A program made the position numbers and the translations under genes. Below are positions 9,213-18,029 of a stretch of 64,000 nucleotides of DNA, piece by piece. Position 1 is the stretch's first letter. The number at the start of each line of letters is the position of its first letter. Origin of the DNA: Celeribacter baekdonensis. GTDB lineage: Bacteria > Pseudomonadota > Alphaproteobacteria > Rhodobacterales > Rhodobacteraceae. The stretch lies in NCBI RefSeq assembly GCF_900102315.1, contig NZ_FNBL01000007.1, forward strand, positions 1 through 64,000, in the 5' to 3' direction. The notes below the pieces were generated by a model, which saw nothing but the letters and a program-made list of their open reading frames with translations, did not search any database and was not told the DNA's origin.

Positions 9213-10088
9213 ATGAACACGATTTTCAATCGCAATATTTGCGTGATTTCCCTCGCGGTTGTCGGCAGTCTCGCCCTTTCGGCCTGTCAAAAGCCCTTTG
9301 GGGGCGATGTGCGGCGCGCGGACACTTCGGTCAACGCGATTGATGGCACAGGCCTGTCCGACATCATGCTGAATGCGGCCGACCCGAACGAGGCCGTGTC
9401 CTATTTCATGCGCGCCTCAAGTGAAAACCCGGACCGGATTGATCTTCAGCGCGGCTTGGCCATGTCCTTTGTCCGGGCTGGTCAAAATGAGGCTGCGGTG
9501 AAAACCTGGGGAACCCTGATCACCCATAAAGAGTCCACCTTGAACGACCGCGTGGATTATGCCGATGCCTTGATCCGCACCGGGGACTGGAAAGGCGCCG
9601 AAGCACAGCTTGACAGCGTGCCGCCGACCCATGAAACCTACAAACGTTACCGCCTAGAAGCGATGGTGGCCGACAGCAACCAGGAATGGAAAAACGCCGA
9701 TAGTTTCTATCAGACCGCCGTTGGCCTGACCACGAAACCCTCCGGTGTTCTGAACAACTGGGGCTATTCGAAACTGACCCGTGGCGATTACAAAGAGGCC
9801 GAAAAACTCTTTGCTCAGGCGATCACCTATGATCCCTCGCTGTTCACCGCCAAAAACAACCTGATCCTCGCCCGTGGCGCGCAGGGCAAATACGATTTGC
9901 CGGTGATGGAAGCCACGCAAGTGGAGCGGGCGCAGTTGCTTTACACCCTCGGCCTTGCGGCGGTGAAAGCGGGCGATGTGACCATCGGCAAAGGGTTGAT
10001 CAAAGAGGCCATCGACACCCATCCGCAGCATTTCGAAGCCGCTGTGCGCAGCCTGCGCGCGCTCGAATCCAACGTCTCAAACCTCTAA
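9213..10088 (+). CDS. tadD: TPR lipoprotein, TadD-like (second copy)
   Basis: The 291-aa protein has a lipoprotein signal (VGSLALSAC, Cys near residue 25) and TPR repeats across about 60-270. These include SGVLNNWGYSKLTRGDYKEA and SLFTAKNNLILARGAQGKYD. The length and the LNNWGYSxLxRGDYxxAE signature match TadD of Rhodobacterales Tad loci better than the shorter upstream copy does. ATG 9213 is preferred over the upstream GTG 9201, since AAAGAGG and GGCAGG precede it. It lies 87 bp after the first copy and 7 bp before cpaA. Confidence 0.88.
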   Translation: MNTIFNRNICVISLAVVGSLALSACQKPFGGDVRRADTSVNAIDGTGLSDIMLNAADPNEAVSYFMRASSENPDRIDLQRGLAMSFVRAGQNEAAVKTWGTLITHKESTLNDRVDYADALIRTGDWKGAEAQLDSVPPTHETYKRYRLEAMVADSNQEWKNADSFYQTAVGLTTKPSGVLNNWGYSKLTRGDYKEAEKLFAQAITYDPSLFTAKNNLILARGAQGKYDLPVMEATQVERAQLLYTLGLAAVKAGDVTIGKGLIKEAIDTHPQHFEAAVRSLRALESNVSNL

Positions 10089-10095
10089 ACCGCAG

Positions 10096-10590
10096 ATGAT
10101 GATCACCCTGCCCGCCTCGGCTGCGCTTTGGTTTTTGCTGCCGGTCGCTTTCGTGTCTTTCATCGCCGCCTTCAATGATTTGAAACGGATGAAATTGCCA
10201 AACCCTGTGGTTGTGGCTTTGGGGCTGATTTATGTGATCCTCGGTCCCTTTGTTGTGCCGTTTGAGACCTATCTTTGGGGCTTTGCCCATGGCTTTGTGA
10301 TGTATTTCGTCGGCATGTTGGCCTTTGCCTATCTGGGCGTTGGCGCGGGTGACGGTAAATTTGCCGCCGCCATGTCGATGTTCATCCCGCTTGCCGATGC
10401 CACGCTGGTCCTGTCGCTGTTTGCGGCGTTTCTACTGGGCGCGTTTTTGGCGCACCGGGCCTTGCGCGCAATGCCCGTTGTGCGCCGTGCCACCCCGGAT
10501 TGGGTGTCGTGGGAACACAAGAAATTCCCGATGGGATTGGCGCTTGCGGGCACGGTGATCTGCTATCTGGCGCTTGCGGCCTTTCTCTGA
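10096..10590 (+). CDS. cpaA: Prepilin peptidase CpaA (TadV)
   Basis: Aspartic protease of the TadV/CpaA family that cuts the short leader from Flp pilins. It is 164 aa with about five or six membrane segments. Both catalytic aspartates are in view: the one in AFNDLKRMKLPN (near residue 33) and the GxGD-type motif GVGAGDGKFAAA (Asp near 86). It lacks the N-terminal methyltransferase domain of full PilD enzymes, as expected of the family. It ends the Tad operon, 3 bp from the stop codon of a convergent gene, with no terminator visible between them. Confidence 0.92.
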   Translation: MMITLPASAALWFLLPVAFVSFIAAFNDLKRMKLPNPVVVALGLIYVILGPFVVPFETYLWGFAHGFVMYFVGMLAFAYLGVGAGDGKFAAAMSMFIPLADATLVLSLFAAFLLGAFLAHRALRAMPVVRRATPDWVSWEHKKFPMGLALAGTVICYLALAAFL

Positions 10591-10593
10591 TCC

Positions 10594-12237
10594 TCACTTC
10601 ACAATCGGATAGACCAACATCGTATCGTCGCGCAGCGGCGGACGCAGCACCAGCCCCGCGGTCTCAAGCGCCGCCAAAGCATTGCGTTCGATTTCGGCAT
10701 CCAACGGGCAAGTCGGTATGATGATGGCATCGGCATTCTCAATCCCCGGCGTGCCCGAATAATACCACGGTGCGCCGCCTTTGAGCGGCTCAAACCCGCC
10801 CAAAATCCAAATGCCAGAGGCAATATCGGCGACAAAAAACTGGCTGTCCTGGGGAAAGTTGAACGGCGGCTGTTTCAGCCGATCCGCCATATAGCTGTGC
10901 ATCGCCACATCGCCCGATTGCAGGGTGCAGCGCGGCAGGGTCTCGCCCAAAAACGTCACCGGTTTGAACAGGTCATCTTCGACCACATAAGGCGCAAGTT
11001 GCGGCAAATCATCAACCATCACCACTCGGCCCAAAACCGTCGCCGTGCGTTGCGTTTTGACAAAGACGTCGCGCAGCTCGGCGCGGGTTTTAAACTGTGG
11101 CGCATAGTCCAGGGCCTTGGTGGCGAGGTGGCGAAACGGGCTGGTGACGATGTTTTGAAACGACGGAGTGATCAGCGCGAAAGAGACCAAAGCCAGCCCC
11201 GCCACGGCATTGCGCGCATCGGCATTGAACACCACCCGCCGACCTTTCTCAGGGCGCAGCGCCAAGAGGTAAATGGCCAGCAACATCAACCATTTGGGAT
11301 CATTTCCAAAGTTCTGATAGGTGACATAGACAAAGCCCGGTGCCAACAGAAACAGCACCAAACCCGCCCGGTCCTGCCCGGCTTGCCTGAGCACGATCAC
11401 CGACAGGATCAGCGCCAAAGAGCCGATCATAAAGCGTGGCCCATTGATCACCTCCATCAGTGGCGCACCGGGGGCGGCGCGGGTGTCTGAGCGGGTCACG
11501 GACAACAGATCACTTACATAGGCCGGAAAGAAATCGACGCCATAAATCGCCACCATCACGCCCGCAATCACCCCCCCGGTGAGCACCCCGACCCAAAGGC
11601 TGCGCCATGCGCCGCGCAGCACAAAAGCGAATGCAATCGGCGCAACGAAAGCAACAAAATATGTGGGTTTCAAAAGCGCCAAAGCGGCCAGCATCGCGCC
11701 CACGATCATCCCGTCCAGCACCCCGTCCATCCTCGGAGCCTTTGCGTCGTCATGCGGCGGCAACGCGGCCAAAAGAATGGCAATAAACGCCGCAGCCCAA
11801 GCCCAGCGATTGTAATACATCGAGACCGAAAGCGCGGTGATGTTTTCGCCATGCACCAAGGACAGGACCATGCTCACCGTCACAAAGCCAAAGCCCCAAG
11901 CGGTCAGACCAGAGAGCCGCGAGACAGCCACGCGCCCGATCAGTGGTGCCAAAAGCACAGCGACCAAAACCTGCCCTGCAATAAACGCCTGGCCAAGCCC
12001 GAGACCCGCCTTGGCAAAGCCCACAGCCGGCAAAAACGCGAAAATTCCGATCGGCGTTGAAAAATCGAGATGCGGCACCTGGCCTGTGAGCATCCGCAAC
12101 ACGATCTCGATCATATGCGCCGTGTCGCCCTCATGCCGCCCGATGTACAGCCCACCCTTGGCAAGCCCCACACCGCCAAAGATAAGGATCAAAATCGCGA
12201 GAAATGCCGCGTATTTTAGCGGGGAAATCTTCGTCAT
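10594..12237 (-). CDS. Polytopic membrane protein with GT-C glycosyltransferase-like layout
   Basis: This protein of about 547 aa has roughly ten to twelve membrane segments over residues 1-370 and a soluble C-terminal third. The first extracytoplasmic loop carries an acidic motif (GRHEGDTAHMIEIVLRM, then HLDFSTPIG). That placement resembles the catalytic acid of GT-C enzymes that use polyprenyl-phosphate sugars. No assigned family is recognised with confidence. The frame begins at ATG 12255, but ATG 12237 follows GAGGCAGG and is preferred. It is convergent with the Tad operon and divergent from the AAA+ gene. A role in glycosylating surface structures is only inference. Confidence 0.7.
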   Translation of the reverse strand: MTKISPLKYAAFLAILILIFGGVGLAKGGLYIGRHEGDTAHMIEIVLRMLTGQVPHLDFSTPIGIFAFLPAVGFAKAGLGLGQAFIAGQVLVAVLLAPLIGRVAVSRLSGLTAWGFGFVTVSMVLSLVHGENITALSVSMYYNRWAWAAAFIAILLAALPPHDDAKAPRMDGVLDGMIVGAMLAALALLKPTYFVAFVAPIAFAFVLRGAWRSLWVGVLTGGVIAGVMVAIYGVDFFPAYVSDLLSVTRSDTRAAPGAPLMEVINGPRFMIGSLALILSVIVLRQAGQDRAGLVLFLLAPGFVYVTYQNFGNDPKWLMLLAIYLLALRPEKGRRVVFNADARNAVAGLALVSFALITPSFQNIVTSPFRHLATKALDYAPQFKTRAELRDVFVKTQRTATVLGRVVMVDDLPQLAPYVVEDDLFKPVTFLGETLPRCTLQSGDVAMHSYMADRLKQPPFNFPQDSQFFVADIASGIWILGGFEPLKGGAPWYYSGTPGIENADAIIIPTCPLDAEIERNALAALETAGLVLRPPLRDDTMLVYPIVK

Positions 12238-12419
12238 CGGACCTGCCTCATTCATTTTTGCGAAAGGTTATGATCAAACACTCGAAATGCAAAGGCCACT
12301 CGGGTCGCGCGCGTGAAAATGTTGGCATTTGGACGCGGGGATTCGTACAGTTGCGCCAAGAAACATCCGAACCCCCACCAAAGGGGTCTGCCAGTGCGAC
12401 CGAGGGATCAGAGCATCAG

Positions 12420-13733
12420 ATGAACATGGAAACCACGCCCAATGTGATCGCCCCACCCGCCCCGCGTCAGGTCAGTGACACCGGCCTGTCCCCGGTGATG
12501 ATGCGGGACATCGTGTTGAAAACCATGTTTCGCACCCATCTCGAACAGGTCTCTCGCCTGGCCTCCGCTCTGGCCCTGCCGGTCTCTGTGACCCAGATTT
12601 TGGTCGACACCGCGCGCGAACAGGGTTTGATCGAAGCCACCGGCACATTGCACGCGGGCGCGGGGTCTGAAATGGGGTTTCGCCTTTCGGACACCGGCAA
12701 GGCGCGCGCTTTGGACGCGCTGTCACAGTCCGAATATTACGGCGCGATGCCGATCCCGCTTGAGGTCTATGCCGAACAGGTCAAACGCCAATCGGTTCGC
12801 AATATGAAGGTCACGCGAGATGCGCTTTTGGGGGCGATGGGGCATCTGATCTTGCCGCCAATGCTGTTGGACCAACTGGGGCCTGCGGTCGGTGCGGGCC
12901 GTTCGATCCTGATGTACGGACCTCCGGGCAACGGGAAATCGTCGATCTCAAACGGCATTCGTGACGCCCTTGGCGATCTGATCTATGTGCCGCGCGCGAT
13001 TGAATATAACGGTTCGGTCATCACGGTCTATGACCCGTTGATGCATGTGAAACGCGAGGAGGCCGAGGATGAGGCCACCGCTCTGCGTCGTACCGCCAAC
13101 CGATTTGATCGTCGCTATGTGCGCTGTGAACGGCCTTCGGTGATCACGGGCGGCGAGCTGTCGCTCGACATGTTGGATCTCGTCTACAACCCGACTGCGC
13201 GCACCTACCAGGCACCGCTTCAGCTCAAATCCACCGGCGGGATTTTCATCGTCGATGACCTTGGTCGCCAAGAGGAAGCGCCGCAAAAACTGGTCAACCG
13301 TTGGATCGTGCCGCTTGAGGAGAACAAAGATATTCTGGCGCTGCAATCGGGGGAAAAATTCGAAGTGCCGTTTGACACTTTGGTGATTTTTTCCACCAAC
13401 TTCCACCCGAACAAAATCTTTGATACCGCCGCTTTGCGCCGGATTTTCTATAAAATCAAAATCGACGGGCCGGATCAGGCGGGCTTTCTCAAAATCTTTG
13501 CCATGGTTGCCCGCAGGAAAAAGATGCCGCTGGATGAAGCCTCTTTGCTTTACCTGTTGAAAACCAAATACCCGACCATCGACAATGTCTACGCCAATTA
13601 TCAGCCGACATTTTTGATTGATCAGATCATTTCGATCTGCGAATTCGAGGGCATCCCCTACCAGATGACGCCAGAGCTGATCGACCGTGCATGGGCGAAC
13701 ATGTTCGTGGAAGAAAGCGACTTCGCGCATTGA
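12420..13733 (+). CDS. AAA+ ATPase with N-terminal winged-helix-like region
   Basis: The protein (437 aa) has a helical or winged-helix-like N-terminal region (about 25-125). The AAA+ core has Walker A GPPGNGKSS near 167-175 and Walker B GGIFIVDDLGRQ near 273-284. Sensor-like VIFSTNF lies near 321, then an alpha-helical lid. The Walker B has Asp-Asp rather than the usual Asp-Glu. It resembles ATPases annotated only as predicted chaperone-like proteins in this group; its substrate is unknown. It sits beside the Tad locus but is not cotranscribed with it. The frame is open to 12204. ATG 12420 or 12426 are the plausible starts. Confidence 0.8.
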   Translation: MNMETTPNVIAPPAPRQVSDTGLSPVMMRDIVLKTMFRTHLEQVSRLASALALPVSVTQILVDTAREQGLIEATGTLHAGAGSEMGFRLSDTGKARALDALSQSEYYGAMPIPLEVYAEQVKRQSVRNMKVTRDALLGAMGHLILPPMLLDQLGPAVGAGRSILMYGPPGNGKSSISNGIRDALGDLIYVPRAIEYNGSVITVYDPLMHVKREEAEDEATALRRTANRFDRRYVRCERPSVITGGELSLDMLDLVYNPTARTYQAPLQLKSTGGIFIVDDLGRQEEAPQKLVNRWIVPLEENKDILALQSGEKFEVPFDTLVIFSTNFHPNKIFDTAALRRIFYKIKIDGPDQAGFLKIFAMVARRKKMPLDEASLLYLLKTKYPTIDNVYANYQPTFLIDQIISICEFEGIPYQMTPELIDRAWANMFVEESDFAH

Positions 13734-13741
13734 GGCAGGAT

Positions 13742-13790
13742 GCGGGGGCCAGCCCCCGCAGACCCCCGGGATATTTTCGGACAAAAGAAG
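13742..13790 (+). repeat. Intergenic hairpin plus dispersed repeat, copy A
   Basis: TGCGGGGGC (13741-13749) pairs with GCCCCCGCA (13752-13760). A 27-nt segment (13764-13790) containing GGATATTTTCGGACAAAAG follows. The same segment occurs inverted at 35203-35229 with three mismatches by eye (24 of 27). Here it lies after the AAA+ gene and may also act as a terminator. Confidence 0.6.
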
Positions 13791-13856
13791 CGCAGGTTTC
13801 GCTTTTCAAAGCAACGCGGCGCGGTCATCCTTTCCGCAACTTAGGGAGGATATTGT

Positions 13857-14660
13857 ATGACGAAAATCGGCATTGCCGGTGTGGGCCGGATGGGCAGCGG
13901 GATGCTGGCCAATATGCGCGCAGCGGGAATTGACGTGGGCGGCTTTGACATCCGCCCCGAAAGCAACTTTCCCACCCTGCCCGTCACCTCAGATGTGGCC
14001 GCCTTTGCCGCCGAGCTTGAGACCTTGCTCACCGTGGTGCGCGATGCGGATCAGACCGACGAGGTTCTGTTTGGCACGCAAGGGTTTGTCAGCCGCGCGC
14101 CGCATTTGAAAACCGTGGTGATTTGCTCCACGCTCTCCCCCAACTATGTGCGCGGCCTACGCACCCGCGTCCCCGCCCATATCGCACTTGTCGATGCGCC
14201 GATGTCGGGGGCCGAAGTGGGTGCACGCGAGGGCACGTTGGCCTTTATGATCGGCGGGGAAGAGGCGGAGGTGGCCGCGTTGATGCCACTGCTTGAGGCG
14301 ATGGGGCAAAACATTCACCACATGGGCGATTTTGGCGACGGGATGCAAACAAAAGTGTTGAACAACCTGCTCTGTGCCTCGCACACCGCCATGTCGCGGC
14401 TGGTGTTGGACTGGGCTGATCAGACCGGCGTCGATCGCGACAAACTTTTGGGCCTGATCGAAACTGCAACAGGGCAAAATTGGTTTACCTCGCGCTTCGA
14501 TCAGATCGAATTTGCCAAACACGGGTTTGAGCCGGACAATACGCTGGGCATTTTGGTCAAGGATGTCACCTGCGCGCTGGACGCCGCACCGGAGGGCGCG
14601 GATACGTCGCTGCCCGAGGTGGTCCGCGCGACAATGCGCAGTCTTACACCCATTGAATGA
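13857..14660 (+). CDS. NAD(P)-dependent beta-hydroxyacid dehydrogenase family protein
   Basis: Member of the 3-hydroxyisobutyrate/tartronate-semialdehyde dehydrogenase family (267 aa, slightly short). The Rossmann fold opens with GIAGVGRMGSGMLAN (residues 4-18). The substrate motif appears as DAPMSGAEVGAREGTLAFMIGG (near 112-133, usual DAPVSGG). The catalytic lysine is likely in GDGMQTKVLNNLL. The exact substrate cannot be told. A good AGGGAGG site lies upstream. It is a single-gene unit between the AAA+ gene and a terminator shared with folD. Confidence 0.85.
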   Translation: MTKIGIAGVGRMGSGMLANMRAAGIDVGGFDIRPESNFPTLPVTSDVAAFAAELETLLTVVRDADQTDEVLFGTQGFVSRAPHLKTVVICSTLSPNYVRGLRTRVPAHIALVDAPMSGAEVGAREGTLAFMIGGEEAEVAALMPLLEAMGQNIHHMGDFGDGMQTKVLNNLLCASHTAMSRLVLDWADQTGVDRDKLLGLIETATGQNWFTSRFDQIEFAKHGFEPDNTLGILVKDVTCALDAAPEGADTSLPEVVRATMRSLTPIE

Positions 14661-14663
14661 GGG

Positions 14664-14690
14664 AAAAGAGGCCCCTCGGGGCCTCTAAAA
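14664..14690. terminator. Bidirectional terminator between the dehydrogenase gene and folD
   Basis: AGAGGCCCC / GGGGCCTCT stem at 14667-14687, with A/T runs on both sides. It serves the two convergent genes. Confidence 0.75.
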
Positions 14691-14697
14691 CGCCGGC

Positions 14698-15600
14698 TCA
14701 GGCGGTGAGGCCTTCGGGTTCGGCAAAGCCGTGACTGCGGCAGCAGGCGGTCAAGGTGTTGGCCAGAAGGCAGGCGATGGTCATCGGGCCGACGCCGCCC
14801 GGAACCGGGGTGATCGCACCTGCAACCGTAGAGGCAGAGGTGAAATCGACATCACCGACAAGCCGCGATTTGCCCGCGCCTTTTTCGGGCGCAGGAATGC
14901 GGTTGATGCCCACATCAATCACCGTGGCACCCGGTTTGATCCAATCGCCTTGGACAAAATTTGCCCGCCCCACGGCGGCCACCACGATGTCGGCGCGGCG
15001 CACGACCTCAGGCAAATCCTTGGTCCGCGAATGGGCGATGGTGACGGTGCAGCTATCGCCAAGCAAAAGTTGCGCCATCGGTTTGCCGACGATATTCGAA
15101 CGGCCAATCACCACGGCATTGAGCCCCGACAGCGATCCATGATGATCACGCAGCATCATCAAACACCCAAGCGGCGTACAGGGCACCATGGCCTTTTGTC
15201 CGGTGCTCAACAGGCCGACGTTGGAAATATGAAACCCATCGACATCCTTGGCCGGGTCAATCGCGTTGATCACCAAAGCCTCGTTGAGATGGTCAGGCAG
15301 CGGCAATTGCACGAGGATGCCATGCACATCTTTATCGGCATTGAGCGCCTCGATCAGCGCCAAAAGATCGACTTCAGAGGTCTCGGCGGGGAGTTTGTGC
15401 TCATAGGAGTTCATCCCCACTTCGACGGTCATTTTGCCCTTGGAGCGCACATAGACCTCGGAGGCGGGGTCATCGCCCACCAGCACAACGGCCAGTCCCG
15501 GCGTCACCCCCATCGCCTCTTTGAGGCGGGCCACATGGGTCGCGACTTTGTCACGCACGGAGGCGGCAAAGACTTTTCCGTCGATCAAGGTTGCACTCAT
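14698..15600 (-). CDS. folD: Methylenetetrahydrofolate dehydrogenase / cyclohydrolase FolD
   Basis: Bifunctional enzyme interconverting 5,10-methylene-, methenyl- and 10-formyl-tetrahydrofolate with NADP. The 300-aa protein shows the N-terminal domain with [16 protein letters not shown] (catalytic Lys near 56) and [11 protein letters not shown]. The Rossmann domain has [18 protein letters not shown], and [18 protein letters not shown] is near the C-terminus. Length is normal. Its start codon directly abuts the stop codon of the chorismate mutase gene, so the two are cotranscribed. Confidence 0.97.
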   Translation of the reverse strand: MSATLIDGKVFAASVRDKVATHVARLKEAMGVTPGLAVVLVGDDPASEVYVRSKGKMTVEVGMNSYEHKLPAETSEVDLLALIEALNADKDVHGILVQLPLPDHLNEALVINAIDPAKDVDGFHISNVGLLSTGQKAMVPCTPLGCLMMLRDHHGSLSGLNAVVIGRSNIVGKPMAQLLLGDSCTVTIAHSRTKDLPEVVRRADIVVAAVGRANFVQGDWIKPGATVIDVGINRIPAPEKGAGKSRLVGDVDFTSASTVAGAITPVPGGVGPMTIACLLANTLTACCRSHGFAEPEGLTA

Positions 15601-15909
15601 CTACTCTTCTCCGGTTCCGATCACGCGCTCTTCGCGTGCGATCATGGCTTCGATCATCTGGGACCACATCCCGCGCGCCAGATCGGGGTCAAACCCGGCC
15701 TCCTGCGCGCTCTGGGCCACTCGGTCCAAAACCTCCGACACCCGCGTCTCAATCCGCGCAACCATCCCCTCGCCGGGCTTCAATTCTGCGGCGCGGTCGA
15801 CATGGGACTGACGGGTCGCCAAAAGCGCAATCAGCTTGCGATCAATCTGGTCGATCTGCTGGCGCAACTCGGCCATGGTCGCAATGTCTTTGGGGGGCTT
15901 GAGAGTCAT
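15601..15909 (-). CDS. Chorismate mutase, AroQ class
   Basis: The 102-aa all-helical protein of the AroQ type converts chorismate to prephenate for Phe and Tyr synthesis. LRQQIDQIDRKLIALLATR (residues 15-33) is the usual first helix with the catalytic Arg. A Lys is conserved in the middle (ELKPGEGM), and a Glu/Gln-bearing C-terminal helix closes the fold. It lies directly upstream of folD with zero spacing. Isochorismate-pyruvate lyase is a related alternative, but the neighbours offer no siderophore context. Confidence 0.88.
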   Translation of the reverse strand: MTLKPPKDIATMAELRQQIDQIDRKLIALLATRQSHVDRAAELKPGEGMVARIETRVSEVLDRVAQSAQEAGFDPDLARGMWSQMIEAMIAREERVIGTGEE

Positions 15910-15980
15910 GAGGGTCCTTTCAAACGCGCTTTAGCATGCGAGGCCAAAAGGCGAAAGCCCCGCACGCCCACTTGTCGCCC

Positions 15981-16016
15981 AAAGAAAAACCGCGCCTCTC
16001 ACGGGCGCGGTTTCTT
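15981..16016 (-). terminator. Rho-independent terminator of ftsH
   Basis: AAACCGCGCC pairs with GGCGCGGTTT around a loop, flanked by complementary AAAG/CTTT arms. On the minus strand a T run follows the stem. Confidence 0.8.
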
Positions 16017-16030
16017 TGGTTTTTTAAGGT

Positions 16031-17947
16031 TCATGCGGTGGGTTCAGGTTCCATCCCGCTGTCGTCTTTTGGCTTTTTCGTCGTCTTCGGAATCGCCATC
16101 ACAGAGGGTGTATTGCCAAGCCCGGTTGAGCTGTCGTCATCGTCACCGCGATTGAGCGGCTCGCCTGCGATCACTTTCTGGATCTCAACGCCCGTGAGGG
16201 TCTCGTATTCCAAAAGCCCCTGCGCGAGATTTTCAAGCTCATGTGCCTTCTCGGTCAGGATGCGTTTTGCCGTGGCATAGCCGGTGTCGACGATCTCTTT
16301 GACTTTATCGTCGATCAGCTTTTGCGTCGCACCAGAATGGTTGGTGCCACCGCCGTAATTGCCAAGATAACTGTCTTGTTCATTGGCGTAATCGACATAG
16401 CCCAGCTCTTCGGAAAAGCCGAATTGCGTGACCATGGCGCGGGCAATCCGCGAGGCCTGTTGGATGTCAGAAGACGCGCCGGAGGTGACGTTTTCTTTGC
16501 CAAAGATCAGTTCTTCGGCCACACGACCCCCCATCGCCATGGCGATTTTAGAGGTGTATTTGGTGTAGCTGACCGAAAGCTGATCGCGTTCTGGCAAAGA
16601 CAGAACCAGACCCAAGGCCCGACCGCGCGGGATGATCGTCGCTTTGTGGATCGGATCATGCTGCGGCACGTTGAGGCCGACAATGGCGTGGCCCGCTTCG
16701 TGATAGGCGGTCAGTTTTTTCTCGTCCTCGGTCATCACCATGGAGCGACGCTCCGCCCCCATCATGACCTTGTCCTTGGCGTTCTCGAAATCTTCCATCA
16801 TCACCTGACGACGACCAATGCGCGCGGCGGTCAAAGCCGCCTCGTTCACAAGGTTGGCCAGATCAGCACCGGAAAAGCCCGGCGTGCCGCGCGCGATGAT
16901 GCGCAGGTCGACATTGGCACCCAGCGGCACTTTGCGCGCATGCACGGCGAGGATTTTCTCGCGGCCTTTGATGTCCGGGTTCGGCACTTGCACCTGACGG
17001 TCAAAACGACCGGGACGCAACAGCGCCGGGTCCAACACGTCAGGGCGGTTGGTTGCGGCAACGATGATGATGCCTTCGTTGGCCTCAAACCCGTCCATTT
17101 CCACAAGCAACTGGTTCAGCGTCTGTTCGCGCTCATCATTGCCGCCACCGTAGCCTGCGCCACGCGAGCGACCGACGGCGTCGATCTCGTCAATAAACAC
17201 GATACAGGGGGCGTTTTTCTTACCCTGTTCAAACATGTCGCGCACCCGGCTTGCACCGACACCGACGAACATCTCAACAAAGTCAGAGCCGGAGATGGTA
17301 AAGAACGGCACACCCGCTTCGCCGGCAATGGCCCGCGCCAAAAGGGTTTTACCCGTGCCCGGAGGACCAACAAGCAAAGCGCCTTTCGGGATTTTACCAC
17401 CAAGGGCCGAGAATTTTTGCGGGTTGCGCAGGAATTCGACGATCTCTTCGAGTTCCTCTTTCGCCTCATCAATGCCCGCGACATCATCAAAGGTCACGCG
17501 GCCATGCTTTTCGGTCAAAAGTTTGGCTTTCGATTTGCCAAACCCCATCGCGCCGCCTTTGCCGCCGCCCTGCATCCGGTTCATGAAGAAAATCCAAACA
17601 CCGATGATCAAGATGAACGGCAGGAAGGAAATCAGGATCGGCATCAACCCGCTTTCTTCCTGCGGCTCGCCTTTCACCGTCACGCCTTTGTCGACCAATT
17701 CTTTGACCAAGGTGTTGTCACCCGGGTTGATCGCATATTTGCGACGGTTGTCTTCGCCGGTGAAATAGACCCGCTCGCCGTCAATATCGACCGCAGAGAC
17801 AGAGCCATCATCAACCTTCGACATGAACTCGGAATAGGACACAACGTCAGATGACATTGACGATTGATTGCCGCCCAGCACCTGAAACAGCGCCAGAACG
17901 AGCATCAGAAGCACGAGCCAGAAGGCAAGATTGCGTGCGTTACCCAA
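16031..17947 (-). CDS. ftsH: ATP-dependent zinc metalloprotease FtsH
   Basis: Membrane-anchored AAA+ protease that removes misassembled membrane proteins and regulatory proteins (638 aa, normal). Two membrane segments lie at about residues 5-22 and 104-124. The AAA module has Walker [15 protein letters not shown] near 193 and Walker [12 protein letters not shown] near 247. An SRH segment follows, with [20 protein letters not shown]. The M41 zinc site HEAGHAIVG is near 418. It follows tilS by 78 bp, the common alphaproteobacterial order, and a heat-shock-like promoter overlaps the tilS end. Confidence 0.98.
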   Translation of the reverse strand: MGNARNLAFWLVLLMLVLALFQVLGGNQSSMSSDVVSYSEFMSKVDDGSVSAVDIDGERVYFTGEDNRRKYAINPGDNTLVKELVDKGVTVKGEPQEESGLMPILISFLPFILIIGVWIFFMNRMQGGGKGGAMGFGKSKAKLLTEKHGRVTFDDVAGIDEAKEELEEIVEFLRNPQKFSALGGKIPKGALLVGPPGTGKTLLARAIAGEAGVPFFTISGSDFVEMFVGVGASRVRDMFEQGKKNAPCIVFIDEIDAVGRSRGAGYGGGNDEREQTLNQLLVEMDGFEANEGIIIVAATNRPDVLDPALLRPGRFDRQVQVPNPDIKGREKILAVHARKVPLGANVDLRIIARGTPGFSGADLANLVNEAALTAARIGRRQVMMEDFENAKDKVMMGAERRSMVMTEDEKKLTAYHEAGHAIVGLNVPQHDPIHKATIIPRGRALGLVLSLPERDQLSVSYTKYTSKIAMAMGGRVAEELIFGKENVTSGASSDIQQASRIARAMVTQFGFSEELGYVDYANEQDSYLGNYGGGTNHSGATQKLIDDKVKEIVDTGYATAKRILTEKAHELENLAQGLLEYETLTGVEIQKVIAGEPLNRGDDDDSSTGLGNTPSVMAIPKTTKKPKDDSGMEPEPTA

Positions 17948-18001
17948 GGGGGATCTCCTCGAAATTTTGGACGCCCCCGCTTGCGCGAAAGCCTTTCCTC
18001 T

Positions 18002-18029
18002 AAAATAGGCATCGGGCGGCTAAGTTCAA
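18002..18029 (-). promoter_or_regulatory. Candidate ftsH promoter (possibly sigma-32 type)
   Basis: On the minus strand TTGAAC (18029-18024), a 16-nt spacer and CCTATTTT (-10 core TATTTT, 18007-18002) lie 55-82 bp before the ftsH ATG. The match is to the alphaproteobacterial CTTGAA/CyTATnT pattern, with a mismatch in the first base. By eye only. Confidence 0.35.

Noticed and set aside
14731-16155. A 474-aa open frame opposite folD and chorismate mutase
   Set aside because: Shadow of two well-supported genes.
16241-17854. A 537-aa open frame opposite ftsH
   Set aside because: The true gene on the other strand has complete FtsH motifs; this one has none.
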